From CAVONB01 sp963697205 (GTDB taxonomy: Bacteria; Pseudomonadota; Alphaproteobacteria; Rhizobiales; Hyphomicrobiaceae), in NCBI GenBank assembly GCA_963697205.1, contig CAVONB010000013.1:614593-678592 (forward strand): 64,000 bases of DNA. The letters are read 5' to 3'. The first letter of the stretch is position 1, and each line of letters begins with the position of its first letter. The position numbers and the translations under genes are program-made. The notes under the pieces are model-generated. The model saw nothing but the letters and a program-made list of their open reading frames with translations. It was not told where the DNA came from and ran no database searches. Shown in pieces: positions 38,985-51,609 of this stretch.

Positions 38985-39456
38985 ATGTCCCGTCGTCACA
39001 GTGCCCAGAAGCGCGAGATCAACCCGGACCCCAAGTTCGGCGACGTCGTGATCACGAAGTTCATGAATGCGATCATGAACGAGGGCAAGAAGTCGGTCGC
39101 CGAGACGATCGTGTACAGCGCCTTCGAGAAGATGGAGCAGCGCGCCAAGTCCGACCCGCGTGCAGCTCTTCCGGCAGGCGCTGGAGAATGTGATGCCGGC
39201 CGTCGAGGTCCGCTCCCGCCGCGTCGGCGGCGCCACCTATCAGGTGCCCGTCGAGGTTCGTACCGAGCGACGCCAGGCACTGGCCATCCGCTGGCTCATC
39301 ACGGCGGCACGGGCGCGTAACGAGAACACCATGGTCGATCGGCTGTCCGGCGAGCTGCTCGACGCCGCAAACAACCGTGGCACGGCGGTGAAGAAGCGCG
39401 AGGACACGCACAAGATGGCGGAGGCGAACCGCGCCTTCTCGCACTACCGCTGGTAA
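38985..39456 (+). CDS. rpsG: 30S ribosomal protein S7, one extra base
   Basis: S7 binds the 3' domain of 16S rRNA and the E-site tRNA. The first frame gives MSRRHSAQKREINPDPKFG and the second LFRQALENVMPAVEVRSRRVGG to SHYRW. A single extra C near 39159 (CCG-C-GTG) separates them; removing it gives the family sequence DPVQLFRQAL and the usual length of about 156. It follows rpsL by 108 bases. Confidence 0.95.
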
Positions 39457-39480
39457 CAGGACACTTCGAGAGGCACCGAC

Positions 39481-41575
<2,095 letters not shown>

Positions 41576-41678
41576 TCCCGCGCGCCCGCGCCGGGAAACT
41601 GCAGCATCAACCCCTATCGCCGCGTCTGTCCGAAGCTGATCCCGGACGCCGGCCGGACTGAAGAGAGGAGAGCCGAAA

Positions 41679-42890
<1,212 letters not shown>

Positions 42891-42900
42891 CAGGGCCAGC

Positions 42901-42941
42901 GAGGCGCCCGCCCGGAAGGGAAACGGGCGCCTCGATCTTTC
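42901..42941 (+). terminator. stem-loop after tuf
   Basis: GAGGCGCCCG (42901-42910) pairs with CGGGCGCCTC (42924-42933), ten perfect pairs, followed by GATCTTT. It lies 11 bases after the tuf stop and 35 before rpsJ, so it may attenuate rather than stop transcription into the S10 operon. Confidence 0.65.
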
Positions 42942-42967
42942 GTGCCTCAAAGGGTTGAGCAAAGACC

Positions 42968-43276
42968 ATGAACGGCCAGAACATCCGCATCCGCCTCAAG
43001 GCGTTCGATCATCGAATTCTCGATGCATCGACCCGCGAGATCGTGAACACGGCGAAGCGTACGGGCGCCGAGGTACGCGGACCCATTCCGCTGCCGACGC
43101 GCATCGAGCGCTTCACGGTCAACCGCTCGCCGCACATCGACAAGAAGAGCCGGGAGCAGTTCGAGATGCGCACGCACAAGCGCCTTCTCGACATCGTCGA
43201 TCCGACGCCGCAGACCGTCGACGCGCTGATGAAGCTCGACCTGGCCGCCGGCGTCGACGTCGAGATCAAGCTCTGA
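42968..43276 (+). CDS. rpsJ: 30S ribosomal protein S10
   Basis: A 102-residue S10, intact: IRIRLKAFDHRILDAS, PLPTRIERFTVNRSPHIDKKSREQFE. It is part of the 30S head and of NusA/B antitermination complexes. It heads the S10 operon. No frameshift. Confidence 0.97.
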   Translation: MNGQNIRIRLKAFDHRILDASTREIVNTAKRTGAEVRGPIPLPTRIERFTVNRSPHIDKKSREQFEMRTHKRLLDIVDPTPQTVDALMKLDLAAGVDVEIKL

Positions 43277-43352
43277 GGATGAACGTGGCCTCACGTTGCG
43301 GGCGCCGAGTAGGGCCCCGACGGCGGCACAGTCAAGGGAAGGAATGCTCCAG

Positions 43353-44066
43353 ATGCGTTCCGGAGTGATCGCACAGAAGGTGGGCATGACCCGCATCTTC
43401 ACGGATGCCGGCGAACATATCCCGGTGACCGTGTTGAAGCTCGACAACTGCCAGGTCCTGTCGCACCGCACCGACGAGAAGAACGGCTATACGGCCCTGC
43501 AGCTTGGCTCGGGCACGCGCAAGCCTTCACGCCTGACCAAGGCCGAGCGGCAGAATTTCGCCGTCGCCAAGGTCGAGCCGAAGCGGCGCGTGGCCGAGTT
43601 CCGTGTCAGCCCCGACAACCTGATCGAAGTCGGCGCGGAGATCACGGCCGACCACTTCGTCCCCGGCCAGTTCGTCGACGTCACCGGGACCAGCAAGGGC
43701 AAGGGCTTCCAGGGCGCCATGAAGCGCTGGAACTTCGGCGGCCTGCGCGCCACCCACGGCGTCTCCGTCTCCCACCGCAGCCACGGTTCGACCGGTCAGC
43801 GTCAGGATCCCGGCAAGGTCTTCAAGGGCAAGAAGATGGCCGGCCATCTCGGCGATGAGCGCATCACCACCCAGAACCTCGTGGTCGTGAAGACCGACGT
43901 CGACCGCGGCCTCGTCATGGTGCGCGGCGCCGTGCCCGGCTCCAAGGGCGGCTGGGTGCTCGTCCGCGACGCCGTCAAGAAGTCACTGCCCCAGGATGCA
44001 CCGAAGCCCGGCGCATTCCGCACGACCGATGGCGCTGCCGCCATCGAGACGAAGGAGACGGCGTGA
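43353..44066 (+). CDS. rplC: 50S ribosomal protein L3
   Basis: A 237-residue L3 with the extended loop: KGKGFQGAMKRWNFGG, ATHGVSVSHRSHGSTGQRQDPG and KMAGHLGDE. L3 binds 23S rRNA near the peptidyl-transferase centre. Start at the ATG at 43353 fits MRSGVIAQKVGMTRIF. Intact; its stop overlaps the rplD start. Confidence 0.97.
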   Translation: MRSGVIAQKVGMTRIFTDAGEHIPVTVLKLDNCQVLSHRTDEKNGYTALQLGSGTRKPSRLTKAERQNFAVAKVEPKRRVAEFRVSPDNLIEVGAEITADHFVPGQFVDVTGTSKGKGFQGAMKRWNFGGLRATHGVSVSHRSHGSTGQRQDPGKVFKGKKMAGHLGDERITTQNLVVVKTDVDRGLVMVRGAVPGSKGGWVLVRDAVKKSLPQDAPKPGAFRTTDGAAAIETKETA

Positions 44067-44687
44067 TGCAGACCAATGTCACAACGCTCGATGCGAGCAG
44101 CGCGGGCACGCTCGAATTGTCCGACGCCATCTTCGGCCTCGAGCCGCGGCCCGATCTCCTCCATCGCATGGTCCGCTACCAGCTGTTGAAGCGGATGGCC
44201 GGCACGCATCACGCCCAGGACCGCTCCGAAGTGACCGTCACCGGCAAGAAGATGTACAAGCAGAAGGGCACCGGCGGCGCCCGTCACGGCGACAAGTCAG
44301 TGCCGCAGTGGCGCGGCGGCGGCAAGGCCTTCGGGCCCAAGCCGCGCAGCCACGCCATCGACCTGCCGAAGAAGGTGCGCGCACTCGCCCTGCGCCATGC
44401 GCTGTCGGCCAAGGCCAAGGCCGGTGAGATCGCTCGTGCTCGACGCCGCCCACTCCACCGACGGCAAGACGCGGGCGCTGAAGCAGGCCTTCGAGAAGCT
44501 CGACCTCAAGAACGCGCTGATCATCGACGGCGCCGAGCTCGAGCCCGACTTCGTGCGCGCGGCCCGCAACATTCCCAACATCGACGTGCTGCCGGTCCAG
44601 GGCATCAACGTCTACGACATTCTCCGCCGCAAGAAGCTCGTGCTGACGAAGGCGGCGGTCGCTGCGCTGGAGGCGCGCTTCAAATGA
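44066..44687 (+). CDS. rplD: 50S ribosomal protein L4, one extra base
   Basis: About 206 residues after correction. GGARHGDKSVPQWRGGGKAFGP lies in two conserved blocks, the loop facing the exit tunnel. One extra G at 44432 (ATC-G-CTC) breaks the frame; restoring gives EILVLDAAHS. The start overlaps the rplC stop, where GTG-ATG gives two possible starts. L4 is the classical regulator of this operon. Confidence 0.95.
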
Positions 44688-44981
44688 GCAAGCTCGACGC
44701 CTACGACGTCATCATCTCGCCGGTTATCACCGAGAAGTCGACCCTGGTCATCCGAGGACAACCAGGTCGTCTTCAAGGTCGCCCATGCGCGCCACCAAGA
44801 CCGACGATCAAGGCGGCCGTCGAGCAGCTCTTCAACGTCAAGGTCAAGGCGGTCAATACGCTCGTCCGCAAGGGCAAGCTGAAGACTTTCCGCGGCTCGC
44901 CGCTCGATCCAGAGCGACACCAAGAAAGCGATCGTGACGCTCGAAGAGGGCCACTCGATCGACGTGACGACCGGGCTCTGA
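44684..44981 (+). CDS. rplW: 50S ribosomal protein L23, four extra bases
   Basis: L23 sits at the tunnel exit and docks SRP and trigger factor. About 97 residues. Extra bases at 44753 (ATC-C-GAG), 44784 (GCC-C-ATG), 44806 (GAC-G-ATC) and 44909 (GAT-C-CAG); corrected, IEDNQVVFKVAMRATKTDIK and SDTKKAIVTLEEGHSID appear. The ATG overlaps the rplD stop. Confidence 0.93.
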
Positions 44982-45001
44982 CAGAGGAGCTCTGGGACAG
45001 C

Positions 45002-45831
45002 ATGGCACTGAAGACATTCCGACCGACGTCACCGAGCCTCCGCCATCTGGTGCTCGTCGACCGCAGTCAGCTGTGGAAGGGCAAGCCCGTCAAGGTCCTG
45101 GTCGAGGGCAAGTCGCAAGATCGGGCGGGCGCAACAACAACGGCCGCATCACGACGCGCCACATCGGCGGCGGCCACAAGCAGACCTATCGCCTGGTCGA
45201 TTTCCGGCGCCGCAAGCACGACGTGCGACGGCGATCGTCGAGCGGCTCGAGTACGATCCCAACCGCACCGCCTTCATCGCGCTCGTCAAGTACGAGGACG
45301 GCGAGCATGGCCTACATCCTGGCGCCGCAGCGCCTTGGCCGTCGGCGACAAGGTCATCGCCGGCGAGAAGGTCGACGTGAAGCCCGGCAACGCCATGCCG
45401 CTCGCCAGCATGCCGATCGGCACGATCGTCCACAACGTCGAGCTGAAGCCCGGCCGCGGCGGCCAGATCGCCCGCTCGGCCGGTGCCTTCGTCCAGCTCG
45501 TCGGTCGCGATGCCGGCTGGGCGATCCTGAAGCTTTCCTCGGGCGAAACGCGCCGCGTGCGCGCCGAGTGCATGGCGACCGTCGGTGCCGTCTCCAATCC
45601 CGACCACTCCAACCAGGTCGACCGGCAAGGCCGGCCGCACGCGCTGGAAGGGTACCCGCCCGACCGTGCGCGGCATCGCCATGAACCCGATCGATCACCC
45701 CAACGGCGGCCGCACCAACGGCGGCAAGCACTGGGCGACGCCATGGGGCAAGCCGACCAAGGGCTTCAAGACCCGCAAGAACAAGTCGACCGACAAGTAC
45801 ATCGTCCGCAGCCGTCACGGCGAAGAAGTAG
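45002..45831 (+). CDS. rplB: 50S ribosomal protein L2, heavily frameshifted
   Basis: L2 holds the peptidyl-transferase centre together. About 273 residues when eight extra bases are removed. They lie at 45116 and 45120 (TCG-C-AAG-A-TCG), 45226-45227, 45309, 45337, 45623 and 45822. Corrected, SGGRNNNGRITTRHIGGGHK and MNPIDHPNGGRTNGGKHW are typical. The stop is TAG at 45829 when the last extra G is dropped, giving RSRHGKK. One of the densest indel regions. Confidence 0.93.
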
Positions 45832-45884
45832 CACCCGACCGGCACGCGAACCGCGACTAACACGAGAACGAAGGAGCGAGCCTC

Positions 45885-46163
45885 GTGGCACGCTCAGTCT
45901 GGAAGGGTCCATTCGTCGACGGCTACCTTCTCAAGAAGGCAGAGAAGGTGCGCGCCTCCGGCCGCAACGAGGTCATCAAGATCTGGAGCCGCCGCTCGAC
46001 GATCCTGCCGCAGTTCGTCGGCCTGACGTTCGGCGTCTACAACGGGCACAAGCACGTCCCCGTCCTCGTGACCGAGGACATGATCGGCACAAGTTCGGCG
46101 AGTTCTCGCCGACCCGCGACCTTCCATGGCCACGGCGGCGACAAGAAAGCGGTGAGGAGATAG
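45885..46163 (+). CDS. rpsS: 30S ribosomal protein S19
   Basis: A 92-residue S19 from a GTG start (MARSVWKGPFVDGYLL). The frame is open end to end, but one base is missing near 46088 (GGC-AC-AAG for GGC-CAC-AAG) and one extra at 46118 (CGC-G-ACC), so residues of about 68-78 are scrambled. Restored, they read GHKFGEFSPTRTFHGH. S19 contacts the head of the 30S and tRNA. Confidence 0.94.
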   Translation: MARSVWKGPFVDGYLLKKAEKVRASGRNEVIKIWSRRSTILPQFVGLTFGVYNGHKHVPVLVTEDMIGTSSASSRRPATFHGHGGDKKAVRR

Positions 46164-46165
46164 AT

Positions 46166-46563
46166 ATGGGCAAGCCCAAGCGACGCCCGCGCCCTCGCCG
46201 ACAACGAGGCGCAGGCCGTCGCCAGGAATCTGAGGATCTCGCCGCAGAAGCTGAACCTCGTGGCGGGTCTCATCCGCGGCAAGAAGGTCGATCAGGCACT
46301 CGCCGACCTCGAGTTCTCGAGGAAGCGGATCGCCCAGGACGTCCGGAAGTGCGTGATGAGCGCGGTCGCCAACGCCGAGAACAATCACGGCCTCGACGTC
46401 GACGATCTCGTCGTTGCCGAAGCCTATCGTCGGCAAGAACCTGGTCATGAAGCGCTTCCACGCGCGCGGCCGCGGCCGCTCGTCCAGGATCATGAAGCCG
46501 TTCTCGCAGATCACCGTCGTGGTTCGCGCCGTCGACGCCGATCAAGCCGCCGCCAGCGCCTGA
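46166..46563 (+). CDS. rplV: 50S ribosomal protein L22, two extra bases
   Basis: L22 lines the exit tunnel. About 131 residues after correction. Extra C at 46187 (CGC-C-CGC) and C at 46428 (TAT-C-GTC). Corrected: LADNEAQAVARNLRISPQ and VGKNLVMKRFHARGRGRSS. Starts two bases after the rpsS stop. Confidence 0.93.
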
Positions 46564-46590
46564 GCCGAGACAGTCAACGGAGCCCCTACC

Positions 46591-47330
46591 ATGGGTCAGA
46601 AAGTCAATCCGGTCGGCCTGCGCGTCGGCATCAACCGGACCTGGGACAGCCGCTGGTTCGCCGGCCGCGGCGAGTACGGCCGGCTGCTCCACGAGGACAT
46701 GGCGATCCGCGATCACATCATGAAGATGCAGCGTCAGGCCGGCATCTCCAAGGTCGTGATCGAGCGCCCGCACAAGAAGTGCCGCGTCACGGTACACACC
46801 GCGCGCCCGGGCGTGCTGATCGGCAAGAAGGGCGCCGACATCGAGAAGCTGCGCTGCGAGCTCGCGCGCCTGACCGCCTCCGAGGTCCATCTCAACATCG
46901 TCGAGGTCCGCAAGCCGGAGATCGATGCGACGTCTGATCGCCGAAGGCATCGCCCAGCAGCTCGAGCGCCGCGTCGCCTTCCGCCGCGCCATGAAGCGCG
47001 CGGTGCAGTCGGCGCTCCGCCTCGGTGCGCTCGGCATCCGGATCAACGTCGCCGGCCGCCTCGGCGGCGCGGAGATCGCACGCACCGAGTGGTACCGCGA
47101 GGGCCGCGTGCCGCTGCACACGCTGCGCGCCGACATCGATTTCGGCTACGGCCTCGCCCAGACCGCCTATGGCGTCATCGGCATCAAGGTGTGGGTCTTC
47201 AAGGGCGAGATCATGGAGCACGATCCGATGGCCGTCCGAAAAGCGCGCCATCGACATGCAGGAAGGCGGACGGTCGCGTCCGCGCGCGCGCGACCGTGGC
47301 GACCGCCGCGACCGCCGTGACCGCGCGTGA
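46591..47330 (+). CDS. rpsC: 30S ribosomal protein S3, two extra bases
   Basis: S3 binds mRNA at the entry channel. About 245 residues. MGQKVNPVGLRVGINRTWDS starts it, with the KH motif GVLIGKKGADIEKL. Extra A at 46930 (GCG-A-CGT) and C at 47237 (GTC-C-GAA) break it. It ends with an Arg/Asp-rich tail. Corrected length is slightly over the norm. Confidence 0.95.
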
Positions 47331-47428
47331 CCGGCGGCGAGCGCCCGCAGGCGGCGCACCGGATGGCGAAGCCGCCACCAGCCGCCCAGCGACGGCGCCG
47401 ACGCATAAGGTTTCGAGGAACGAAGACC

Positions 47429-47840
47429 ATGCTGCAACCGAAACGCACCAAGTTCCGCAAGGCCTTCAAGGGCCGCATCCACGGCGCCGCCAAGGGCGGC
47501 ACCGCGCTGAACTTCGGCTCGCACGGCCTCAAGGCCGTGGAGCCGGAGCGCATCACCGCGCGCCAGATCGAGGCGGCACGCCGCGCCATCACGCGTCACA
47601 TGAAGCGCGCCGGCCGCGTCTGGATCCGCATCTTCCCGGACCTGCCGGTGACCAAGAAGCCGGCCGAAGTCCGCATGGGCTCCGGCAAGGGCTCGCCCGA
47701 GTTCTGGGCGGCGCGCGTCAAGCCCGGCCGCATCATGTTCGAGCTCGACGGCGTGCCGCGACCAGATCGCCCGCGAGGCGCTCATGCTCGGCGCCGCCAA
47801 GCTGCCGATCAAGACGCGGATCGTGACGCGCGTCCTGTGA
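47429..47840 (+). CDS. rplP: 50S ribosomal protein L16, one extra base
   Basis: L16 lies next to the A site. MLQPKRTKFRKAFKGR, then PVTKKPAEVRMGSGKGSPEFW. An extra C at 47759 (CCG-C-GAC) breaks the frame; corrected, VPDQIAREALMLGAAKLPIK follows. About 136 residues. There is a 98-base gap after rpsC. Confidence 0.94.
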
Positions 47841-47897
47841 CGCGCAGGCAGCGTACGCCAAGGCGCGCCGCGCGCACGCTAGAGTGAGGAAGCCGCG

Positions 47898-48104
47898 ATG
47901 AAGGCCAGCGGAATTCAGCGACATGACGCTCGACCAGCTCGACGACGAGCTGGTGAAGCTGAAGAAGGAGCAGTTCAACCTGCGCTTCCAGCGGCCTCCG
48001 GCCAGCTCGAGAACACGGCGCGGGTGCGCGAGGTGCGCCGCGACATCGCCCGCATCAAGACCATCGCCCGCCAGAAGCGGCTCGGCGCCGCCGCCAGCGC
48101 CTGA
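47898..48104 (+). CDS. rpmC: 50S ribosomal protein L29
   Basis: A 68-residue L29. An extra G at 47910 (AGC-G-GAA) is balanced by a missing base near 47994 (CGG-CC-TCC). Corrected: SEFSDMTLDQLDDELVKLKK, then FQRASGQLENTARVREVRR. L29 is near the tunnel exit. The uncorrected reading frame is mostly false. Confidence 0.88.
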   Translation: MKASGIQRHDARPARRRAGEAEEGAVQPALPAASGQLENTARVREVRRDIARIKTIARQKRLGAAASA

Positions 48105-48124
48105 CGGACGAGGAGAGAGCCAAT

Positions 48125-48367
48125 ATGCCAAAGCGCATCCTGCAAGGCGTCGTCGTCTCCGACAAGAACGACAAGACGGTCGTGGTCGAGGTCGAGCGCC
48201 GCTTCACGCATCCGCTGCTCAAGAAGATCGGTGCGCCGTTCGAAGAAGTATCACGCCCACGACGAGACCAACGCGCTACAAGGTCGGCGACCGCGTCCGC
48301 ATCGAGGAGAGCGCGCCGATCTCGAAGCAAGAAGCGCTGGATCGTGCTGGGCGAACAGACGACTTGA
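48125..48367 (+). CDS. rpsQ: 30S ribosomal protein S17, three extra bases
   Basis: S17 binds 16S helix 11. Three extra bases (48242, 48273, 48328) add up to one codon, so the frame is open throughout but the middle is scrambled. Corrected: KKYHAHDETNRYKVGDRVRI and KKRWIVLGEQTT. About 79 residues. Confidence 0.92.
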   Translation: MPKRILQGVVVSDKNDKTVVVEVERRFTHPLLKKIGAPFEEVSRPRRDQRATRSATASASRRARRSRSKKRWIVLGEQTT

Positions 48368-48466
48368 GCTGACGGCGCCGACGGCCTGACGGCCGGAACA
48401 CGAGCCGATCGCGATGCAAGACGTGCGCAGCGCCGCAATGGATGCCGGCAGGAAGGGTGAAGCGCG

Positions 48467-48836
48467 ATGATCCAGATGGAGACGAATCTCGACGTCGCCG
48501 ATAACTCGGGCGCGCGCCGCGTGCAGTGCATCAAGGTGCTCGGCGGCTCGAAGCGCAAGTACGCCACCGTCGGCGACACCATCGTCGTGTCGGTGAAGGA
48601 GGCGATCCCGCGCGGTCGCGTCAAGAAGGGCCAGGTCATGAAGGCCGTCGTCGTGCGCACCGCCAAGGGCGTGCGCCGCCCGGACGGCTCGCTCATCCGC
48701 TTCGACCGCAATGCTGCCGTGCTGGTCAACAACTCAGGGCGAGCCGATCGGCACCCGCATCTTCGGACCGGTGACGCGCGAGCTGCGCGCCAAGAACCAC
48801 ATGAAGATCATTTCGCTGGCGCCGGAGGTGCTCTGA
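48467..48836 (+). CDS. rplN: 50S ribosomal protein L14, one extra base
   Basis: MIQMETNLDVADNSGARRV start and IPRGRVKKGQVMKAVVVRT are L14 hallmarks. Extra C at 48740 (GGG-C-GAG); restored, GEPIGTRIFGPVTRELR completes 122 residues. L14 bridges to the 30S. The stop overlaps the rplX ATG. Confidence 0.95.
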
Positions 48837-49163
48837 TGGCTCGTTGAAGATCAAGAAGGGCGACCACGTCATCGTTCTCACCGGCCGCGACAAGGGCAAG
48901 CACGGCGAGGTGATCGAGGTGCGGCCGAAGGAGAACCGCGCCGTCGTGCGCGGCGTCAACGTCGTGCGCCGTCACCAGCGCCAGACGGCGCAGACGCAGG
49001 GCGGCATCATCTCCAAGGAGGCGCCGATCCACCTTTCGAACCTCGCCATCGAGGATCCCAAGGACGGCAAGCCGACCCGCGTCGGCTTCCAGATGCTGGA
49101 GGACGGCAAGAAGGTGCGCTTCGCCAAGCGCTCCGGCGAGATCATTCCGGAGAAGGCAACTAA
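48836..49163 (+). CDS. rplX: 50S ribosomal protein L24, two missing bases
   Basis: L24 starts 50S assembly. The first codons ATG-GCT-CGT are followed by TGA because one base of the next codon (Leu) is missing near 48844. The main part KIKKGDHVIVLTGRDKGKHG is intact. A second missing base near 49157 hides the TAA at 49161. About 109 residues when corrected. Confidence 0.9.
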
Positions 49164-49166
49164 GCC

Positions 49167-49835
49167 ATGGCCGACGACAGAACCAGAAGGGCGCAGCAAG
49201 GGCCAGCCCCAGGGCAAAGGCCAAGAAGGCCAGGAAGCGCGCAAGCGCCGGCGGCAGCCGCACGCGCCGCCGCCCCGCGTCCGGCGGACTACAAGCCGCG
49301 CATGAAGACGCACTACGAAGAGGTCGTGCGCCAGGCGCTGACGCGAGAAGTTCGGCTACAAGAACCCGATGCAGGTCCCACGCATCGAGAAGATCGTGCT
49401 CAACATGGGCGTCGGCGAGGCCGTCGCCGACCGCAAGAAGGTCGAGAACGCGGCCGGCGACCTTGCGCTGATCGCCGGCCAGAAGCCGGTGATCACGCGC
49501 GCGCGCAAGTCGATCGCCACCTTCAAGGTGCGCGAAGGCATGACGCTCGGCGCCAAGGTCACGCTGCGCGGCGACCGCATGTACGAGTTCCTCGACCGCC
49601 TCGTGACGATCGCGCTGCCGCGCGTCAAGGACTTCCGCGGCCTCAACCCGAAGAGCTTCGACGGCCGCGGCAACTATGCGCATGCGGCCTCAAGGAGCAC
49701 ATCGTGTTCCCCGAGATCGACTACGACAAGGTCGACGAGATCTGGGGCATGGACATCGTCGTGTGCACGTCCGCTCGAACCGACGACGAGGCGCGCGAGC
49801 TGTTGCGCGGCTTCAATTTCCCGTTCCGCAGCTAG
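49167..49835 (+). CDS. rplE: 50S ribosomal protein L5, frameshifted, extended N terminus
   Basis: L5 binds 5S rRNA. Extra bases at 49347 (CGA-G-AAG), 49681 (GCG-C-ATG) and 49685 (ATG-C-GGC). Corrected: KFGYKNPMQVPRIEKIVLNM and NYAMGLKEHIVFPEIDYDKV. An Ala/Pro/Lys-rich N-terminal tail of about 45 residues precedes the conserved part; it may itself contain errors. Net three insertions keep the outer parts in one frame. Confidence 0.92.
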   Translation: MADDRTRRAQQGPAPGQRPRRPGSAQAPAAAARAAAPRPADYKPRMKTHYEEVVRQALTREVRLQEPDAGPTHREDRAQHGRRRGRRRPQEGRERGRRPCADRRPEAGDHARAQVDRHLQGARRHDARRQGHAARRPHVRVPRPPRDDRAAARQGLPRPQPEELRRPRQLCACGLKEHIVFPEIDYDKVDEIWGMDIVVCTSARTDDEARELLRGFNFPFRS

Positions 49836-49891
49836 AGGAACCTCGGACGGTACTCGACGCCGACCGAAAGGCCTTTGCAGGAGTAGACAGA

Positions 49892-50200
49892 ATGGCAAAG
49901 ACGAGTTCGATGGAGAAGAACAAGCGCCGCCGGCAGCTGGTCGACGCAGTACGCGGACAAGCGCAAGCGCCTCAAGGCGATCGCCAGCGACTCTCGCAGC
50001 CGACGGAGGAGCGCTTTGCTGCGCGCCTCAAGCTGGCCGAGATGCCGCGCAACTCTCGGCAAGACGCGCATTCGCAACCGTTGCGAGATGACCGGTCGGC
50101 CGCGCGGCTACTACCGCAAGCTGAAGATGTGCCGCAACCAGCTGCGTGAGCTGTGCCGCGCCAGGGCCTGATCCCCGGCATGGTCAAGTCGAGCTGGTAA
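49892..50200 (+). CDS. rpsN: 30S ribosomal protein S14
   Basis: About 102 residues, the long zinc-free form. Two extra bases (near 49946 and 50055) and two missing ones scramble much of the frame. Corrected: QYADKRKRLKAIASDS, ERFAARLKLAEMPRNS, RNRCEMTGRPRGYYRKLKMC and a C-terminal LIPGMVKSSW. Belongs to the spc operon. Confidence 0.92.
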
Positions 50201-50212
50201 GGAGGACACGCG

Positions 50213-50611
50213 ATGCCAATGAACGATCCTCTCGGCGATATGCTGACCCGCATCCGCAACGCGCAGATGCGCCGCCGGCCGAAGGTGTCGACGCCAGCCT
50301 CGAAGCTGCGCGAGCGCGTGCTCGATGTGCTGGCCGAGGAAGGCTTTATCCGCGGTTACGCGCGCGTCGAGCAGAAGGGCGGCACGCCCGAGTTCGAGAT
50401 CGAGCTGAAGTACTACAACGGCCAGCCGGCGATCCGCGAGATCGAGCGCGTCTCCAAGCCTGGCCGCCGGGTCTATTCGCCGGTCAAGGATCTGCCGACG
50501 GTCGCCAACGGCCTCGGTGTCGCGATCCTGTCGACGCCCAAGGGCGTGATGTCGGATGCGCGGGCTCGTGAGGAGAACGTCGGCGGCGAGATCCTCTGCA
50601 ACGTCTTCTGA
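50213..50611 (+). CDS. rpsH: 30S ribosomal protein S8
   Basis: A 132-residue S8 with no frameshift: NDPLGDMLTRIRNAQMRRRP, VSTPASKLRERVLDVL, and the C-terminal GVAILSTPKGVMSD and NVGGEILCNVF. S8 binds 16S central domain and in many bacteria its own mRNA in the spc operon. Confidence 0.97.
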   Translation: MPMNDPLGDMLTRIRNAQMRRRPKVSTPASKLRERVLDVLAEEGFIRGYARVEQKGGTPEFEIELKYYNGQPAIREIERVSKPGRRVYSPVKDLPTVANGLGVAILSTPKGVMSDARAREENVGGEILCNVF

Positions 50612-50665
50612 TGAAGGTCGAGCCGGACCGGCGCTGGCTGGACCTGAGGACAAGGAACTGAAGTC

Positions 50666-51212
50666 ATGTCACGCATCGGAAAGAAGCCAGTCCCGGTCCC
50701 GGTCGAACGTCCAGGCGACGGTCGACGGCCAGACGGTCAAGGTCAAGGGGCCCAAGGGCGAGCTGTCGTTCACCGTGCCCGAGGAGGTCAAGGTCGAGCA
50801 GACGGCTGACGGCATCGTCGTCGACCCCGCGCGAGGACACCAAGCAGCGCGCGCTCGATGTGGGGCATGTCGCGCACGCAGGTCGCCAATCTCGTCGAGG
50901 GCGTGACGAGCGGCTACTACGCAGACGCTGGAGATCCACGGCGTCGGCTATCGCGCCGCCATGAAGGGCAAGGACAGCTGCAGCTGCAGCGTCGGTTTCA
51001 GCCATGAGGTGCTGCATCCGATCCCGCCGGGCGTCGAGGTCGAAGTTGGCGGCGCCAAGCAGGAAATCATCACGGTCACCGGCATCGACAAGCAGCTCGT
51101 CGGTCAGGTGGCCGCCGAGATCCGCGCCTATCGTCCGCCGGAGCCCTACCAGGGCAAGGGCGTGCGCTATCAGGGCGAGTACATCTTCCGCAAGGAAGGC
51201 AAGAAGAAGTAA
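50666..51212 (+). CDS. rplF: 50S ribosomal protein L6, heavily frameshifted
   Basis: MSRIGKKPVPVPVNVQAT is the start after one extra G near 50704. Further extra bases lie near 50830, 50862 and 50922; a missing base near 50972 and an extra one near 50990 also occur. Corrected: SRTQVANLVEGVTSGY and HGVGYRAAMKGK, then intact EVLHPIPPGVEVEVGG to KKK. About 180 residues. Confidence 0.92.
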
Positions 51213-51228
51213 GGATCGGCGACATGAC

Positions 51229-51592
51229 ATGTCGACTTTCACAGAACTCGATCGAAGCGGCGCGATCGCGTGCGCCGCGCGCTGAAGAAGCGCGCGGACG
51301 GGCGTCCGCGGCTTTCGGTGCATCGCTCGTCGAAGCATATCTACGCGCAGGTCATCGACGATGTCGAGCGGCCACACGATCGCCGCGGCTTCGACGCTCG
51401 AAAAGGATCTGCGGGCCAGCTCAAGACCGGCGCCGACAAGGACGGCCGCCGCAGCGGTCGGCAAGCTGCTTGCCGAGCGTGCCAGCGCGGCCGGCGTCAA
51501 GGACGGTCGTCTTCGACCGCGGCGGCTACCTGTTTCATGGGCGCGTGAAAGCGCTCGCCGATGCCGCCCGCGAGGGCGGCCTGAGCTTCTAG
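51229..51592 (+). CDS. rplR: 50S ribosomal protein L18, heavily frameshifted
   Basis: L18 binds 5S rRNA. ALKKRADGRPRLSVHRSSKHI is clear. About five extra and one missing base are needed to reach GHTIAAASTLEKDLRAS, AAAAVGKLLAERASAAG and VVFDRGGYLFHGRVKALAD. About 119 residues. I choose the second ATG because the first gives an unrelated start. Confidence 0.9.
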
Positions 51593-51609
51593 ATAGAAAG
51601 GATTCGCAC

